Positions 35,760 through 44,646 of a DNA stretch of 64,000 nt are shown piece by piece. The notes under the pieces were generated by a model. It was not told where the DNA came from, ran no database searches, and saw nothing but the letters and a program-made list of their open reading frames with translations. A program made the position numbers and the translations under genes. The stretch's first letter is position 1. Every line of letters begins with the position of its first letter. The stretch covers positions 3,614,001 to 3,678,000 of the forward strand of contig NZ_CP121648.1 of NCBI RefSeq assembly GCF_029714205.1, read 5' to 3'. This DNA comes from Methylobacterium sp. CB376 (GTDB lineage Bacteria; Pseudomonadota; Alphaproteobacteria; Rhizobiales; Beijerinckiaceae).

Positions 35760-36021
35760 CGGCTTCCGAGCGCTGCTCCATGGTGACGCGGCCGCTCCCG
35801 GCATCGAAGGCGGCGAGGCGCGGGCCCGCCACGGCGTCGAGGCTCTCCTCGAACGCGTCGAGGGCGGCGTTCACGGCGCCGACGCCCTCGGGCCATGCCC
35901 GGGCAAGGCGGGCGGCGAGGTCCTGCCGCAGGCTGTCGGTGAGCGGCGGACGCGTCTCGGCGGCGTAGGCCTCGGCGACGAGGCGCGCTTCCTCGGCGGG
36001 ACTTCTCTCGGCATTCGGCAT
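35728..36021 (-). CDS. Small protein of unknown function
   Basis: A 97-aa predicted soluble, alpha-helical protein rich in Ala, Glu and Arg, for example [27 protein letters not shown] and [26 protein letters not shown] do not recognise a family. Codon use fits the neighbours, the ATG at 36021 is preceded by GGAGGG, and the gene is bracketed by hairpins (36071-36107 upstream, 35701-35759 at its stop). It lies between formate dehydrogenase and the universal stress protein. It is not an obvious FdsD-type delta subunit. Confidence 0.65.
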   Translation of the reverse strand: MPNAERSPAEEARLVAEAYAAETRPPLTDSLRQDLAARLARAWPEGVGAVNAALDAFEESLDAVAGPRLAAFDAGSGRVTMEQRSEAGRPLRAFGGQ

Positions 36022-36070
36022 GGCGGGCTCCCTCCGGTGGGCGAGGGAAACGCGCGAGCGGCCGCTTCGT

Positions 36071-36107
36071 CGCAGGGCCGGCGGGCGGGCCGCCCGCCGG
36101 CCCTGCG
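36071..36107. terminator. 18-bp perfect inverted repeat after the universal stress protein gene
   Basis: Arms at 36071-36088 and 36090-36107 are exact reverse complements about a single central base, starting 2 bp after the usp stop (36110-36112) on the minus strand. GC-rich and without a T-run; its placement suggests a terminator. Confidence 0.7.
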
Positions 36108-36109
36108 GC

Positions 36110-36925
36110 TCAATGGCTCATCAGGCAGCAGGTCGTGGTGGTCTGCAGGATGGTGCGGGTGGCCCCGCCGAACAGCCACTCGCGCAGGCGGCTGTGGCCG
36201 TAGGCGCCCATCACCAGGAGGTCGGCCCGGAAGGCGGCGGCGTTGGCGAGGAGCGCCTCGCCGGGGCGGATCCCCGATTCGGGGATCAGCCGGGAGGACG
36301 CCTTCACGCCGTGCCGGACCAGGAAATCCGCGACGTCGGCGAGCCCCTTGGCCTCGACCTCCGGCTCGACGCCCAGCACCAGCACCTCGCTCGCCCGGGC
36401 GAGCAGCGGCAGGGCGGCGCTCACCGCCCGGCGGGCCTCCGGGGCGTCCTTCCAGGCCACGACCGCCCGATCGGCCCGCAGCCGGGTCGGGCCCGGCGGC
36501 ACGACCAGGACGGGGCGGCCCGCCTCCATCAGGAGCGGCCCGGGCGCCACGCCGAGGGGGCCGTGATCGCCGTCCTCGGCACCGTGGCGGCCCACGACCA
36601 GGAGGTCGGCGGCCCGCGCCTGCAGGGCGAGGTAGGGCAGCGCCGGAGCGAGGGCGGCCCGCCAGGACGCCTCCGCGTAGCCGCCGGCCGCCCGCTCGAA
36701 GACGTCGCGCGCCAGCCCGATCTCGTCGAGCACGCGGTCCTTCTCGGCCTCGTAGATCCGCTCGGCCTCGGCGATGTCGGTGGCGGTGACCGGGTCGGGC
36801 ACCTGCCGGGCGGCGACGCCGATCAGGCGGGCCTCGAACCGGCCCGCGAGGTCCGCGGCGAGCTGCGCGCGGGCCTGGGCGGCGGCGCCGAGATCGAGCG
36901 AGACCATGATGCTGGCGTAAGTCAT
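36110..36925 (-). CDS. Universal stress protein (tandem Usp-type)
   Basis: A 271-aa protein with two UspA-like halves: [26 protein letters not shown] opens the first, and [22 protein letters not shown] the second. The C-terminal nucleotide-binding pattern [21 protein letters not shown] is complete. The ATG at 36925 is the family-like start; the open frame continues upstream through tandem repeats and is rejected. It is divergent from ccoNOQP across a region with two FixK/FNR boxes, so induction under low oxygen is likely. Confidence 0.9.
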   Translation of the reverse strand: MTYASIMVSLDLGAAAQARAQLAADLAGRFEARLIGVAARQVPDPVTATDIAEAERIYEAEKDRVLDEIGLARDVFERAAGGYAEASWRAALAPALPYLALQARAADLLVVGRHGAEDGDHGPLGVAPGPLLMEAGRPVLVVPPGPTRLRADRAVVAWKDAPEARRAVSAALPLLARASEVLVLGVEPEVEAKGLADVADFLVRHGVKASSRLIPESGIRPGEALLANAAAFRADLLVMGAYGHSRLREWLFGGATRTILQTTTTCCLMSH

Positions 36926-36938
36926 CGCACCTCTCCCC

Positions 36939-36985
36939 GATGGATCCCTGCCGATGGATCCCTGCCGATGGATCCCTGCCGATGG
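36939..36985. repeat. 14-bp tandem repeat in the usp leader
   Basis: GATGGATCCCTGCC is repeated exactly at 36939-36952, 36953-36966 and 36967-36980, followed by a partial copy. It lies 14-60 bp before the usp start, probably within the transcribed leader if the FixK-dependent promoter proposed here is right. The copies are identical, implying recent expansion. Confidence 0.92.
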
Positions 36986-37036
36986 GACGGCCGGTTGGGA
37001 CCAGGGCGATCCTGCCTCCCCGGGCGCGCCTCCGCG

Positions 37037-37050
37037 TTGATCCAGCGCAA
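37037..37050. promoter_or_regulatory. FixK/FNR box, probably for the universal stress protein gene
   Basis: TTGATCCAGCGCAA matches the FixK consensus TTG(A/C)-N6-(T/G)CAA. Placed at -41.5 it would set a minus-strand start near 37002, with a weak -10 (CAGGAT on that strand) and a leader of about 77 nt to the usp ATG. It could alternatively assist the cco promoter. Confidence 0.7.
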
Positions 37051-37084
37051 AGGCCGGCCGGCCGCGCATCACGCCGGCGGAGGC

Positions 37085-37098
37085 TTGATCCACATCAA
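37085..37098. promoter_or_regulatory. Perfect FixK/FNR box of the ccoNOQP promoter
   Basis: TTGAT-CCAC-ATCAA is an exact FNR/FixK palindrome. If centred at -41.5, transcription starts at about 37133 and the -10 region falls at 37121-37126, which reads GATAAG. This is the layout of a class II FNR-type promoter, with a leader of about 36 nt to the ccoN ATG. Confidence 0.85.
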
Positions 37099-37168
37099 GG
37101 TTGGTGGGGTGAGCCCGCCGGATAAGCGCTCGTCAGCGCGGGATCCCCCGCCTTCCTGCGAGCGAGCC

Positions 37169-38827
<1,659 letters not shown>

Positions 38828-38834
38828 GCTCACG

Positions 38835-38855
38835 GGCCCGCCCCCGCGGCGGGCC
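38835..38855. other. Intercistronic hairpin between ccoN and ccoO
   Basis: GGCCCGCC and GGCGGGCC form an 8-bp stem with a 5-base loop starting 7 bp after the ccoN stop. Within an operon it may stabilise the ccoN message end or attenuate expression of the later genes. Confidence 0.5.
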
Positions 38856-38879
38856 TCCCCTCCCCGTCACAGAAAGACC

Positions 38880-39629
38880 ATGGCGATGGCCACCGCGGAA
38901 GCCGGCCTCTGGAAGAGGCACGAATTCTTCGAGAAGAACTCCATCCTGCTCATCATCGGCATCCTGATCGTGGTCGCGATCGGCGGCCTGATCGAAATCG
39001 TCCCGCTCTTCTACCTGAAGAGCACGATCGAGGTGGTGGAGGGCGTGCGGCCCTACACGCCGCTCGAACTTGCCGGCCGCAACATCTACGTGCGCGAGGG
39101 CTGCTACCTCTGCCACAGCCAGATGATCCGGCCGATGCGCGACGAGGTCGAGCGCTACGGGCACTTCTCGCTCGCCGCCGAGAGCATGTACGACCACCCG
39201 TTCCAGTGGGGCTCGAAGCGCACCGGGCCCGACCTCGCCCGGGTCGGGGGCAAGTACTCGGACGATTGGCACCGGGAGCACCTGCGCGACCCGCGGGCGG
39301 TGGTGCCGGGCTCGATCATGCCCGCCTACGCCTTCCTGGAACGGCCCCTGGACACGGCGGCGGTCGCCGACGACCTGACGGCGAACGCCCATATCGGCGT
39401 GCCCTACACGTCCGAGATGATCACCCGGGCCCAGGGCGACCTGCGCGCCCAGCTCGACCCGGAGGGCGCGGACGCGGCCGGCCTGCAGGCGCGCTACCCG
39501 GGCGCGGCCCTGCACGTGCCCGGCGACCGCCGCCACGTCACCGAACTCGACGCCCTCGTCGCCTACCTGCAGGTGCTCGGCACGATGGTCGATTTCAAGC
39601 TCTACGACGACAAGAAGAACCTGAGGTGA
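38880..39629 (+). CDS. ccoO: cbb3-type cytochrome c oxidase subunit II (monohaem)
   Basis: A 249-aa membrane-anchored c-type cytochrome. One helix ([24 protein letters not shown], about 21-44) is followed by the haem motif CYLCH at 75-79 in [16 protein letters not shown] and a likely axial Met in [10 protein letters not shown]. Length and order match CcoO. It passes electrons from CcoP to CcoN. The ATG at 38880 was chosen; a second ATG lies two codons on. Confidence 0.96.
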   Translation: MAMATAEAGLWKRHEFFEKNSILLIIGILIVVAIGGLIEIVPLFYLKSTIEVVEGVRPYTPLELAGRNIYVREGCYLCHSQMIRPMRDEVERYGHFSLAAESMYDHPFQWGSKRTGPDLARVGGKYSDDWHREHLRDPRAVVPGSIMPAYAFLERPLDTAAVADDLTANAHIGVPYTSEMITRAQGDLRAQLDPEGADAAGLQARYPGAALHVPGDRRHVTELDALVAYLQVLGTMVDFKLYDDKKNLR

Positions 39630-39633
39630 CGCC

Positions 39634-39783
39634 GTGACCTACGATATCGCCTCGCGCTTCGCTCAGACGAGCGGCCTGCTGTACTTCGTCGGCCTGTTCG
39701 CGGGAGTGACCCTCTACGCGCTGTGGCCGCGCAACCGGGCGCGCTTCGACGCCGCCGCCCGCCTTCCCCTGGACGAGGAGTGA
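39634..39783 (+). CDS. ccoQ: cbb3-type cytochrome c oxidase subunit CcoQ/FixQ
   Basis: A 49-aa peptide from a GTG start, too short for most gene callers. It begins TYDIASRFAQTSGLLYFVGL, continues through a helix to LYALWPRNRARFDAAARLPL and ends in acidic residues, exactly the FixQ pattern. It starts 4 bp after the ccoO stop and ends 5 bp before ccoP. FixQ stabilises the cbb3 complex. Confidence 0.93.
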   Translation: MTYDIASRFAQTSGLLYFVGLFAGVTLYALWPRNRARFDAAARLPLDEE

Positions 39784-39788
39784 CTCCC

Positions 39789-40670
39789 GTGGCCGACACC
39801 GCCCACCCGCCCGCCGGCCTGCCGGCCGAGCCCGACACCACGGGCCACGAATGGGACGGGATCCGCGAGTACAACAACCCGCTGCCGCGCTGGTGGCTGC
39901 TGACCCTCTACGCCACGATCGTGTGGGCCTTCGGCTACTGGATCGCCTACCCGGCCTGGCCGCTGATCGCCAGCCACACGGGCGGGATCCTCGGCTACTC
40001 GAGCCGCGCCGAGGTGCTGGCCGAGGTGGACCGCGCCAAGGCGGCCCGCACCGCCCTCGGCCAGGACCGGCTCGCCTCGGCCGCGCTCGGCGAGATCAAG
40101 GCCGATCCGGCCCTGCTCTCCCTGGCGCTCGCCACCGGCAAGGCGGCCTTCGGCGACAATTGCGCCGGCTGCCACGGCACGGCGGCGACGGGCCGGGTCG
40201 GCTACCCGAACCTGCAGGACGACGACTGGCTCTGGGGCGGCAGCCTCGACGCGATCGCGCAGACGATCCGGGTCGGCATCCGCTCGGGCCACGCCGACGC
40301 CCGCCAGGGTGACATGCCGGCCTTCGGGCGCGACGGCGTGCTCAAGCGCGACGAGGTCGAGACCGTCGCCAACTACGTCCTGTCCCTCTCCGGCAAGGCC
40401 TTCAACCCGGCCCTCAGCCTGCAGAAGGGGGCGGAGGTCTTCGCGCAGAACTGCGCCGCCTGCCACGGCGACCAGGCGAAGGGGAACCCCGAACTCGGCG
40501 CTCCCGACTTGACCGACGCGGTCTGGCTCTACGGCTCGGCGCCCGAGCAGGTCATCGCCACGATCACCAACGGCCGCAAGGGCGTGATGCCGACCTGGGA
40601 GGGCCGGCTCGACACCGCGACGATCAAGTCGCTCGCGGTCTACGTGCACAGCCTCGGCGGCGGCAAGTAG
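39789..40670 (+). CDS. ccoP: cbb3-type cytochrome c oxidase subunit III (dihaem)
   Basis: A 293-aa dihaem c-type cytochrome that accepts electrons from soluble cytochrome. The N-terminal signature HEWDGIREYNNPLPRWWLLTL precedes one helix. The haem motifs are CAGCH at 125-129 and CAACH at 222-226, with Met ligands likely in QGDMPAFG and GVMPTWEG. I chose the GTG at 39789, five bases after ccoQ; the open frame runs earlier through ccoQ in another frame. Last gene of the operon, followed by a hairpin. No ccoGHIS assembly genes are visible in the window. Confidence 0.95.
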   Translation: MADTAHPPAGLPAEPDTTGHEWDGIREYNNPLPRWWLLTLYATIVWAFGYWIAYPAWPLIASHTGGILGYSSRAEVLAEVDRAKAARTALGQDRLASAALGEIKADPALLSLALATGKAAFGDNCAGCHGTAATGRVGYPNLQDDDWLWGGSLDAIAQTIRVGIRSGHADARQGDMPAFGRDGVLKRDEVETVANYVLSLSGKAFNPALSLQKGAEVFAQNCAACHGDQAKGNPELGAPDLTDAVWLYGSAPEQVIATITNGRKGVMPTWEGRLDTATIKSLAVYVHSLGGGK

Positions 40671-40678
40671 GTGCAGGC

Positions 40679-40698
40679 GGGGGCGGTCCGCCGCCCCC
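40679..40698. terminator. Hairpin after ccoP
   Basis: GGGGGCGG and CCGCCCCC pair around TCCG, starting 8 bp after the ccoP stop in the convergent gap with moeA. Probable end of the ccoNOQP transcript, though there is no T-run. Confidence 0.6.
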
Positions 40699-40781
40699 TC
40701 GCCACCCGAAGGCCGCATCCGCGTCGAGCCTGGTTGCTGGCGCTGATGCGGGCGACGGAGCGTGACCGCGACGGCCCGGCG

Positions 40782-40809
40782 CTCAAGGCCCGGTGCTCAA
40801 GGCCCGGTG
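40782..40809. repeat. 14-bp direct repeat downstream of moeA
   Basis: CTCAAGGCCCGGTG-type units occur twice in tandem, the first with one base different (GC for GT region). They lie in the 146-bp gap between the convergent ccoP and moeA genes. The coordinates are accurate to a few bases. Confidence 0.6.
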
Positions 40810-40816
40810 CCACGGC

Positions 40817-42067
40817 TCACCACAGGAGCGGGTGCAGGAACACCTCGACCCGCTCCCCCACCTCCAGCCCGGTCGCGTCCTCGGGCAGGGCCGCGAGCCC
40901 GTCGCTGCCGGTGAGCGAGGTCAGCACCCCGGCCCCGTCCCGGGGGAACTTCACGGCCTCGACCGTGCCGTCCTGCGCCCGCCGCAGCGAGACGCGGACG
41001 AATTCCCGGCGTCCGGTCTTCTTGCGATAGGGGAAGGCGGCCCGGGCCGGCTGCGAGGGCGGCGGCGGGCAGGACGCCCCCGCGAGGCGCAGCAGCAGCG
41101 GGCGGACCACGAAGAGCAGCGTCACGTAGACCGCGACCGGGTTGCCCGGCAGGCCCACGAAGGGGGTGTCGCCGATCAGCCCCATCGCCACCGGCCGGCC
41201 GGGCTTGATGGCGAGGCGCCAGAACACCAGCCGGCCCACCGCCTCCACCGCCGCCTTGACGTGGTCCTCCTCGCCGGTCGAGACGCCGCCCGAGGTCAGG
41301 ATGAGGTCGTGGTCGCCGGCCGCCGCGGCGAGGCGCGCGCGCAGGGAGGCGGGCTCGTCGCGCAGGATGCCGAGATCCGAGACCGCGACGCCGAGGCGCC
41401 GCAGCAGGGCCCCGAGCAGGACGCGGTTCGAATCGTGGATCGCCCCGGGGCGGAGGGCGGCGCCCGGCTCGGCGAGCTCGTCACCGGTCGAGAACAGGGC
41501 GACGCGCAGGCGGCGCCGCACCGGGATCGCCGCGTGCCCGGTCGCGGCCGCGAGGGCGAGGTCCGGCGGGGCGAGGCGCCGCCCGGCCGGGACCACCAGC
41601 GCGCCCCTCCCGGCATCCTCGCCCGCGGGCCGGGCATTGGCGCCGCGCCTCAGCCCGGGCGGGAGCCGGACCCGGTCGCCCTCGACGCGGACATCCTCCT
41701 GCATGAAGACCGTGTCGGCGCCCTCCGGCATCGGGGCGCCGGTGAAGATCCGCACCGCCTCCCCCGCCGTCGCGCTCCCGGCGGCGCCCCCGGCCGCCAC
41801 CCGCCCGCGCACCGGCAGCAGCGTCTCGCCCTCCGCCGCGAGGTCGGCGAAGCGGACCGCGTAGCCGTCCACCGCCGCGTTGGCGAAGGGCGGCAGGTCG
41901 CAGAGGGCGCGCAGGTCCTGCGCCGCGACGCGCCCGTCCGCGTCGAGGAGCGGGACGCTCTCGATCCCGGCCACCACCGGCAGCCGGGCGGCGATCAGGG
42001 CCGCCGCCTCGTCCACCGTGAGCAGCGGGCCGCCGAAGGCGAAGCAATCGTCACTCAGTTGCGCCAT
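40817..42067 (-). CDS. moeA: Molybdopterin molybdenumtransferase MoeA
   Basis: A 416-aa enzyme that inserts molybdate (or tungstate) into molybdopterin-AMP. It has the full MoeA pattern: CDLPPFANAAVDGYAVRFAD with the conserved Asp-Gly, the MoCF-binding motif LTSGGVSTGEEDHVKAAVE, and FVGLPGNPVAVYVTLLFVVRPLL, then a C-terminal domain IV. Its start overlaps the mobB end by 17 bp. Of the three MoeA-like proteins in this operon it is the most canonical. Confidence 0.94.
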   Translation of the reverse strand: MAQLSDDCFAFGGPLLTVDEAAALIAARLPVVAGIESVPLLDADGRVAAQDLRALCDLPPFANAAVDGYAVRFADLAAEGETLLPVRGRVAAGGAAGSATAGEAVRIFTGAPMPEGADTVFMQEDVRVEGDRVRLPPGLRRGANARPAGEDAGRGALVVPAGRRLAPPDLALAAATGHAAIPVRRRLRVALFSTGDELAEPGAALRPGAIHDSNRVLLGALLRRLGVAVSDLGILRDEPASLRARLAAAAGDHDLILTSGGVSTGEEDHVKAAVEAVGRLVFWRLAIKPGRPVAMGLIGDTPFVGLPGNPVAVYVTLLFVVRPLLLRLAGASCPPPPSQPARAAFPYRKKTGRREFVRVSLRRAQDGTVEAVKFPRDGAGVLTSLTGSDGLAALPEDATGLEVGERVEVFLHPLLW

Positions 42068-42590
42068 GGCCCGCGAGCCTCTCGAGAACCGTCGGGAGCG
42101 GCTCGGCCCGCGCCAGCACCGCGTCGGCGATCGCCTCGACCGCGTCGAGGGGCAGCACCGGCACGCCCGCCCCCGGGAACGGGACGTCGCTCGCCACCGC
42201 GACGATGCGCGGATCCTCCGGGTGCAGCGGCGGCCGGCCGTTGGCGGCCCGGAAGACTTCGAGCTTGGGATGCGCCTCGCGCTTGAACCCCTCCACGAGG
42301 GCGAGGTCGCAGGGGCTGAGCCGCCCGAGGAGTTCGGCGAGGCTCGCCTCCCTCCCCGGCCCGACCTCGTGGATCTGCACCCAGCGCCGCGCCGAGGAGA
42401 CGATCACCTCGCCCGCCCCCGCCTCGCGGTGCAGGTAGGAATCCTTGCCCGGCCGATCGACGTCGAAGGCGTGGTGCGCGTGCTTGAGCGTCGCCACGCG
42501 CAGGCCCCGCCCGGTCAGCGCCGGGATCAGGCGCCGCAGCAGGGTCGTCTTCCCGGCGCCGCTCCAGCCGGCGAGCCCGATCACCCGCAT
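42051..42590 (-). CDS. mobB: Molybdopterin-guanine dinucleotide biosynthesis protein MobB
   Basis: A 179-aa P-loop protein with GLAGWSGAGKTTLLRRLIP at the N-terminus, HAHHAFDVDRPGKDSYLHREAGA and LALVEGFKREAHPKLEVFR, all typical of MobB. MobB assists MobA in GMP attachment to give MGD, needed by bis-MGD enzymes such as the formate dehydrogenase nearby. It starts 1 bp after the preceding MoeA-fusion gene ends. MobA is not in the window. Confidence 0.94.
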   Translation of the reverse strand: MRVIGLAGWSGAGKTTLLRRLIPALTGRGLRVATLKHAHHAFDVDRPGKDSYLHREAGAGEVIVSSARRWVQIHEVGPGREASLAELLGRLSPCDLALVEGFKREAHPKLEVFRAANGRPPLHPEDPRIVAVASDVPFPGAGVPVLPLDAVEAIADAVLARAEPLPTVLERLAGHGATE

Positions 42591-42591
42591 G

Positions 42592-44646
42592 TCAGCGCGC
42601 CTCCGCGGGCGCGAAGCCGAGGTCGTGCAGGTCGGCCCGCGTTTCGGGGGCGGTGAGCAGGGCCAGGAAGGCCGCGACGGCCGGGTCGTCGCGCCGGTCG
42701 GCCCGGTAGGCGAAGTCGTAATGCTCCTCGGTGAGCGGCAGGAAGCCGAGGCCGTAGGCCCGCGCCACCGTGGCGATGGCGACGCCCCAATCGGCCCGCC
42801 CCTGCGCCACCGCGGCCGCGACCGCGTTGTGCGAGCGGGGCTGGTTCCAGTAGCCGGGCGGGCGGGCGCCGCCGAGCAGCCCCTCGATCAGCACCCGGGT
42901 GCCCGCGCCGGTGTTGCGGTTGACCATCACGGCCTCCGGGTCGGCGAGGAAGCGCCGCACCGCCTCGGCCGCGCGGCCGCCCTCGGGGCGCGGCTCTCCT
43001 GGGCGCGGCTCTCCTGGGCGCGGCTCTCCGGCGCGCGGATCCCCGGCGCGCGGATCCCCGGCGCGCGGATCCCCGGCGCGGAAGACCACGCCCTGCAGGC
43101 GCCGCCAGCCCGGCGCCAGCACCAGGCCCGGCTCCAGGAAGGGCGCGTTGTAGCGCCCCGTCTCCGGGTCGAGCAGGTGGAGGCTCGCGAGGTCGCATTC
43201 CCGGCGCCTGAGCGCCGCCAGCCCCCCCGACGAGCCGACGAAGATCGTCCGCGCCCGCACGCCGCGCTCGGCGAGGCGCCCGACGAGGCGGTCGAGGCCG
43301 AGGCAGTGGCTGCCGACCAGGGTGAGGTCGGGCGGCCGCAGACCGGCGCCCAGGCGCGTCACCGCCACCGTCTCGCCGGCCTCCAGGCCGGAGCGGGCCG
43401 CCGGCACCGCGAAGAACCCGTCCGCCTGCGAGAAGGCCGTGACCGTGCCCGAGCCCTTGCCGAGGGGCAGGGCTACGAGCCCCTGCGCGCCCCGGGCGAG
43501 GGAGGCCATCACGAACTCGGTGCGGCCGAGTTCCGAGGCGAGGCGCTGGGGCAGCAGGGCCTCGACCCGGCTCTCCTCCCGGGGCGGCAGGCCGGCCAGG
43601 GCCCGGATCAGCGGCACCACCGCGTCGTGGAAGGTGAACATCGCCGAGGTCGGGAAGCCCGGCAGCACCACCACGGCCTTCGTCCCGACAGCCGCGAGGC
43701 AGAGGGGCTTGCCGGGCTTGAGGGCGACGCCGTGGACCAGGATCCCCGGCGCACCGAGGCGCGACAGGATGCGGTGGGAGACGTCCCCCGCCCCCTTGGA
43801 GGTGCCACCCGACAGGACCACGAGGTCGGATTCCGCGAGGCTCCGGCGCAGGGCCTGCTCCAGCAGGGCCTCGTCGTCGGGCACGATGCCGCCCGGCACG
43901 GCCTCGCCGCCGTTCTCGGCCACCGCGGCGGCCACGATGGCGCCGTTGGAATCGTAGATGGCGGCGGGCCGCAGCGCCTCGCCCGGGGCGACGAGTTCGT
44001 CCCCGGTCGAGATCACGGCGACGCGGGGCCGGCGCACCACCGCGACCGCGGCGAGGCCGCAGGCCGCCAGCATGCCGATCTCGCGGGCGGTCACCGGCGT
44101 GCCCCGGCGCAGCACGGTCTCGCCCCGGGCCATGTCGGCGCCGGCGTAGCCGACGAACTGGCCCGGCGCCGCGGCGCGCACGACCTCGATCGCCGGCGCG
44201 CCCTCCTCGACGTAGTCGGTGGCCTCGACCATCAGCACGGCGTCGGCGCCGCGCGGGAGAACGCCGCCGGTGGCGATCGGCGTCGCCGTCCCGGCCGCCA
44301 CCGCGAGGGTCGGGGCGACGCCGCAGGCCAGGATCTCGCGGTTGAGGCGCAGGCGCCGCGGCGCGCCCTCGCTCGCCCCCTCGGTGTCGGCGGCGCGGAC
44401 GGCGAACCCGTCCACGAGGGCGCGGTCGAAGGCCGGCACGTCGATGGGCGAGGCGACGTCCTCCGCCAGGGCGCGGCCGAGGGCGGCGCCGAGCGGCACG
44501 GTCTCGGGGCCGAGCGGCAGGTGCGGCACCGCCGCCCGGAACCGCGCCAGCGCCTCCTCCCGCGAGGCGACGCTCAGGAACTGCTCCTGGCGGGCCGCGC
44601 GGGCGAGGCGGGCGGAGAAGTCATCGGGGGGCAACGCGTCACTCAC
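42592..44646 (-). CDS. MoeA-like protein fused to a periplasmic-binding-protein-like domain
   Basis: A 684-aa two-part protein. Residues about 1-415 are MoeA-like (IDVPAFDRALVDGFAVRAAD, LVVLSGGTSKGAGDVSHRIL, VVLPGFPTSAMFTFHDAVVPL). The remainder resembles the COG1910-type PBP domain found with molybdate proteins (LTLVGSHCLGLDRLV ... RNTGAGTRVLIEGLL ... DWGVAIATVARAYGLGFLPL), lacking a signal peptide and so cytoplasmic. Six 5-residue repeats (RAGDP/RAGEP/RPGEP) from a 15-bp array interrupt the PBP part. Its GTG start overlaps the previous stop (GTGA). It may sense or deliver oxyanion, by inference. Confidence 0.88.
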   Translation of the reverse strand: MSDALPPDDFSARLARAARQEQFLSVASREEALARFRAAVPHLPLGPETVPLGAALGRALAEDVASPIDVPAFDRALVDGFAVRAADTEGASEGAPRRLRLNREILACGVAPTLAVAAGTATPIATGGVLPRGADAVLMVEATDYVEEGAPAIEVVRAAAPGQFVGYAGADMARGETVLRRGTPVTAREIGMLAACGLAAVAVVRRPRVAVISTGDELVAPGEALRPAAIYDSNGAIVAAAVAENGGEAVPGGIVPDDEALLEQALRRSLAESDLVVLSGGTSKGAGDVSHRILSRLGAPGILVHGVALKPGKPLCLAAVGTKAVVVLPGFPTSAMFTFHDAVVPLIRALAGLPPREESRVEALLPQRLASELGRTEFVMASLARGAQGLVALPLGKGSGTVTAFSQADGFFAVPAARSGLEAGETVAVTRLGAGLRPPDLTLVGSHCLGLDRLVGRLAERGVRARTIFVGSSGGLAALRRRECDLASLHLLDPETGRYNAPFLEPGLVLAPGWRRLQGVVFRAGDPRAGDPRAGDPRAGEPRPGEPRPGEPRPEGGRAAEAVRRFLADPEAVMVNRNTGAGTRVLIEGLLGGARPPGYWNQPRSHNAVAAAVAQGRADWGVAIATVARAYGLGFLPLTEEHYDFAYRADRRDDPAVAAFLALLTAPETRADLHDLGFAPAEAR
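42989..43078. repeat. In-frame 15-bp tandem repeat in the MoeA-PBP gene
   Basis: Six 15-bp units lie at 42989-43078. The first two are CGCGGCTCTCCTGGG, the third is a hybrid, and the last three are identical CGCGGATCCCCGGCG. They encode RAGDP, RAGEP and RPGEP pentapeptides in a loop of the PBP-like domain. Two homogenised subtypes suggest separate expansions. Confidence 0.93.

Noticed and set aside
35728..36021. Formate dehydrogenase delta subunit (FdsD)
   Set aside because: The position is suggestive, but the sequence lacks the FdsD pattern I know, and a 27-bp hairpin separates it from fdh1B.
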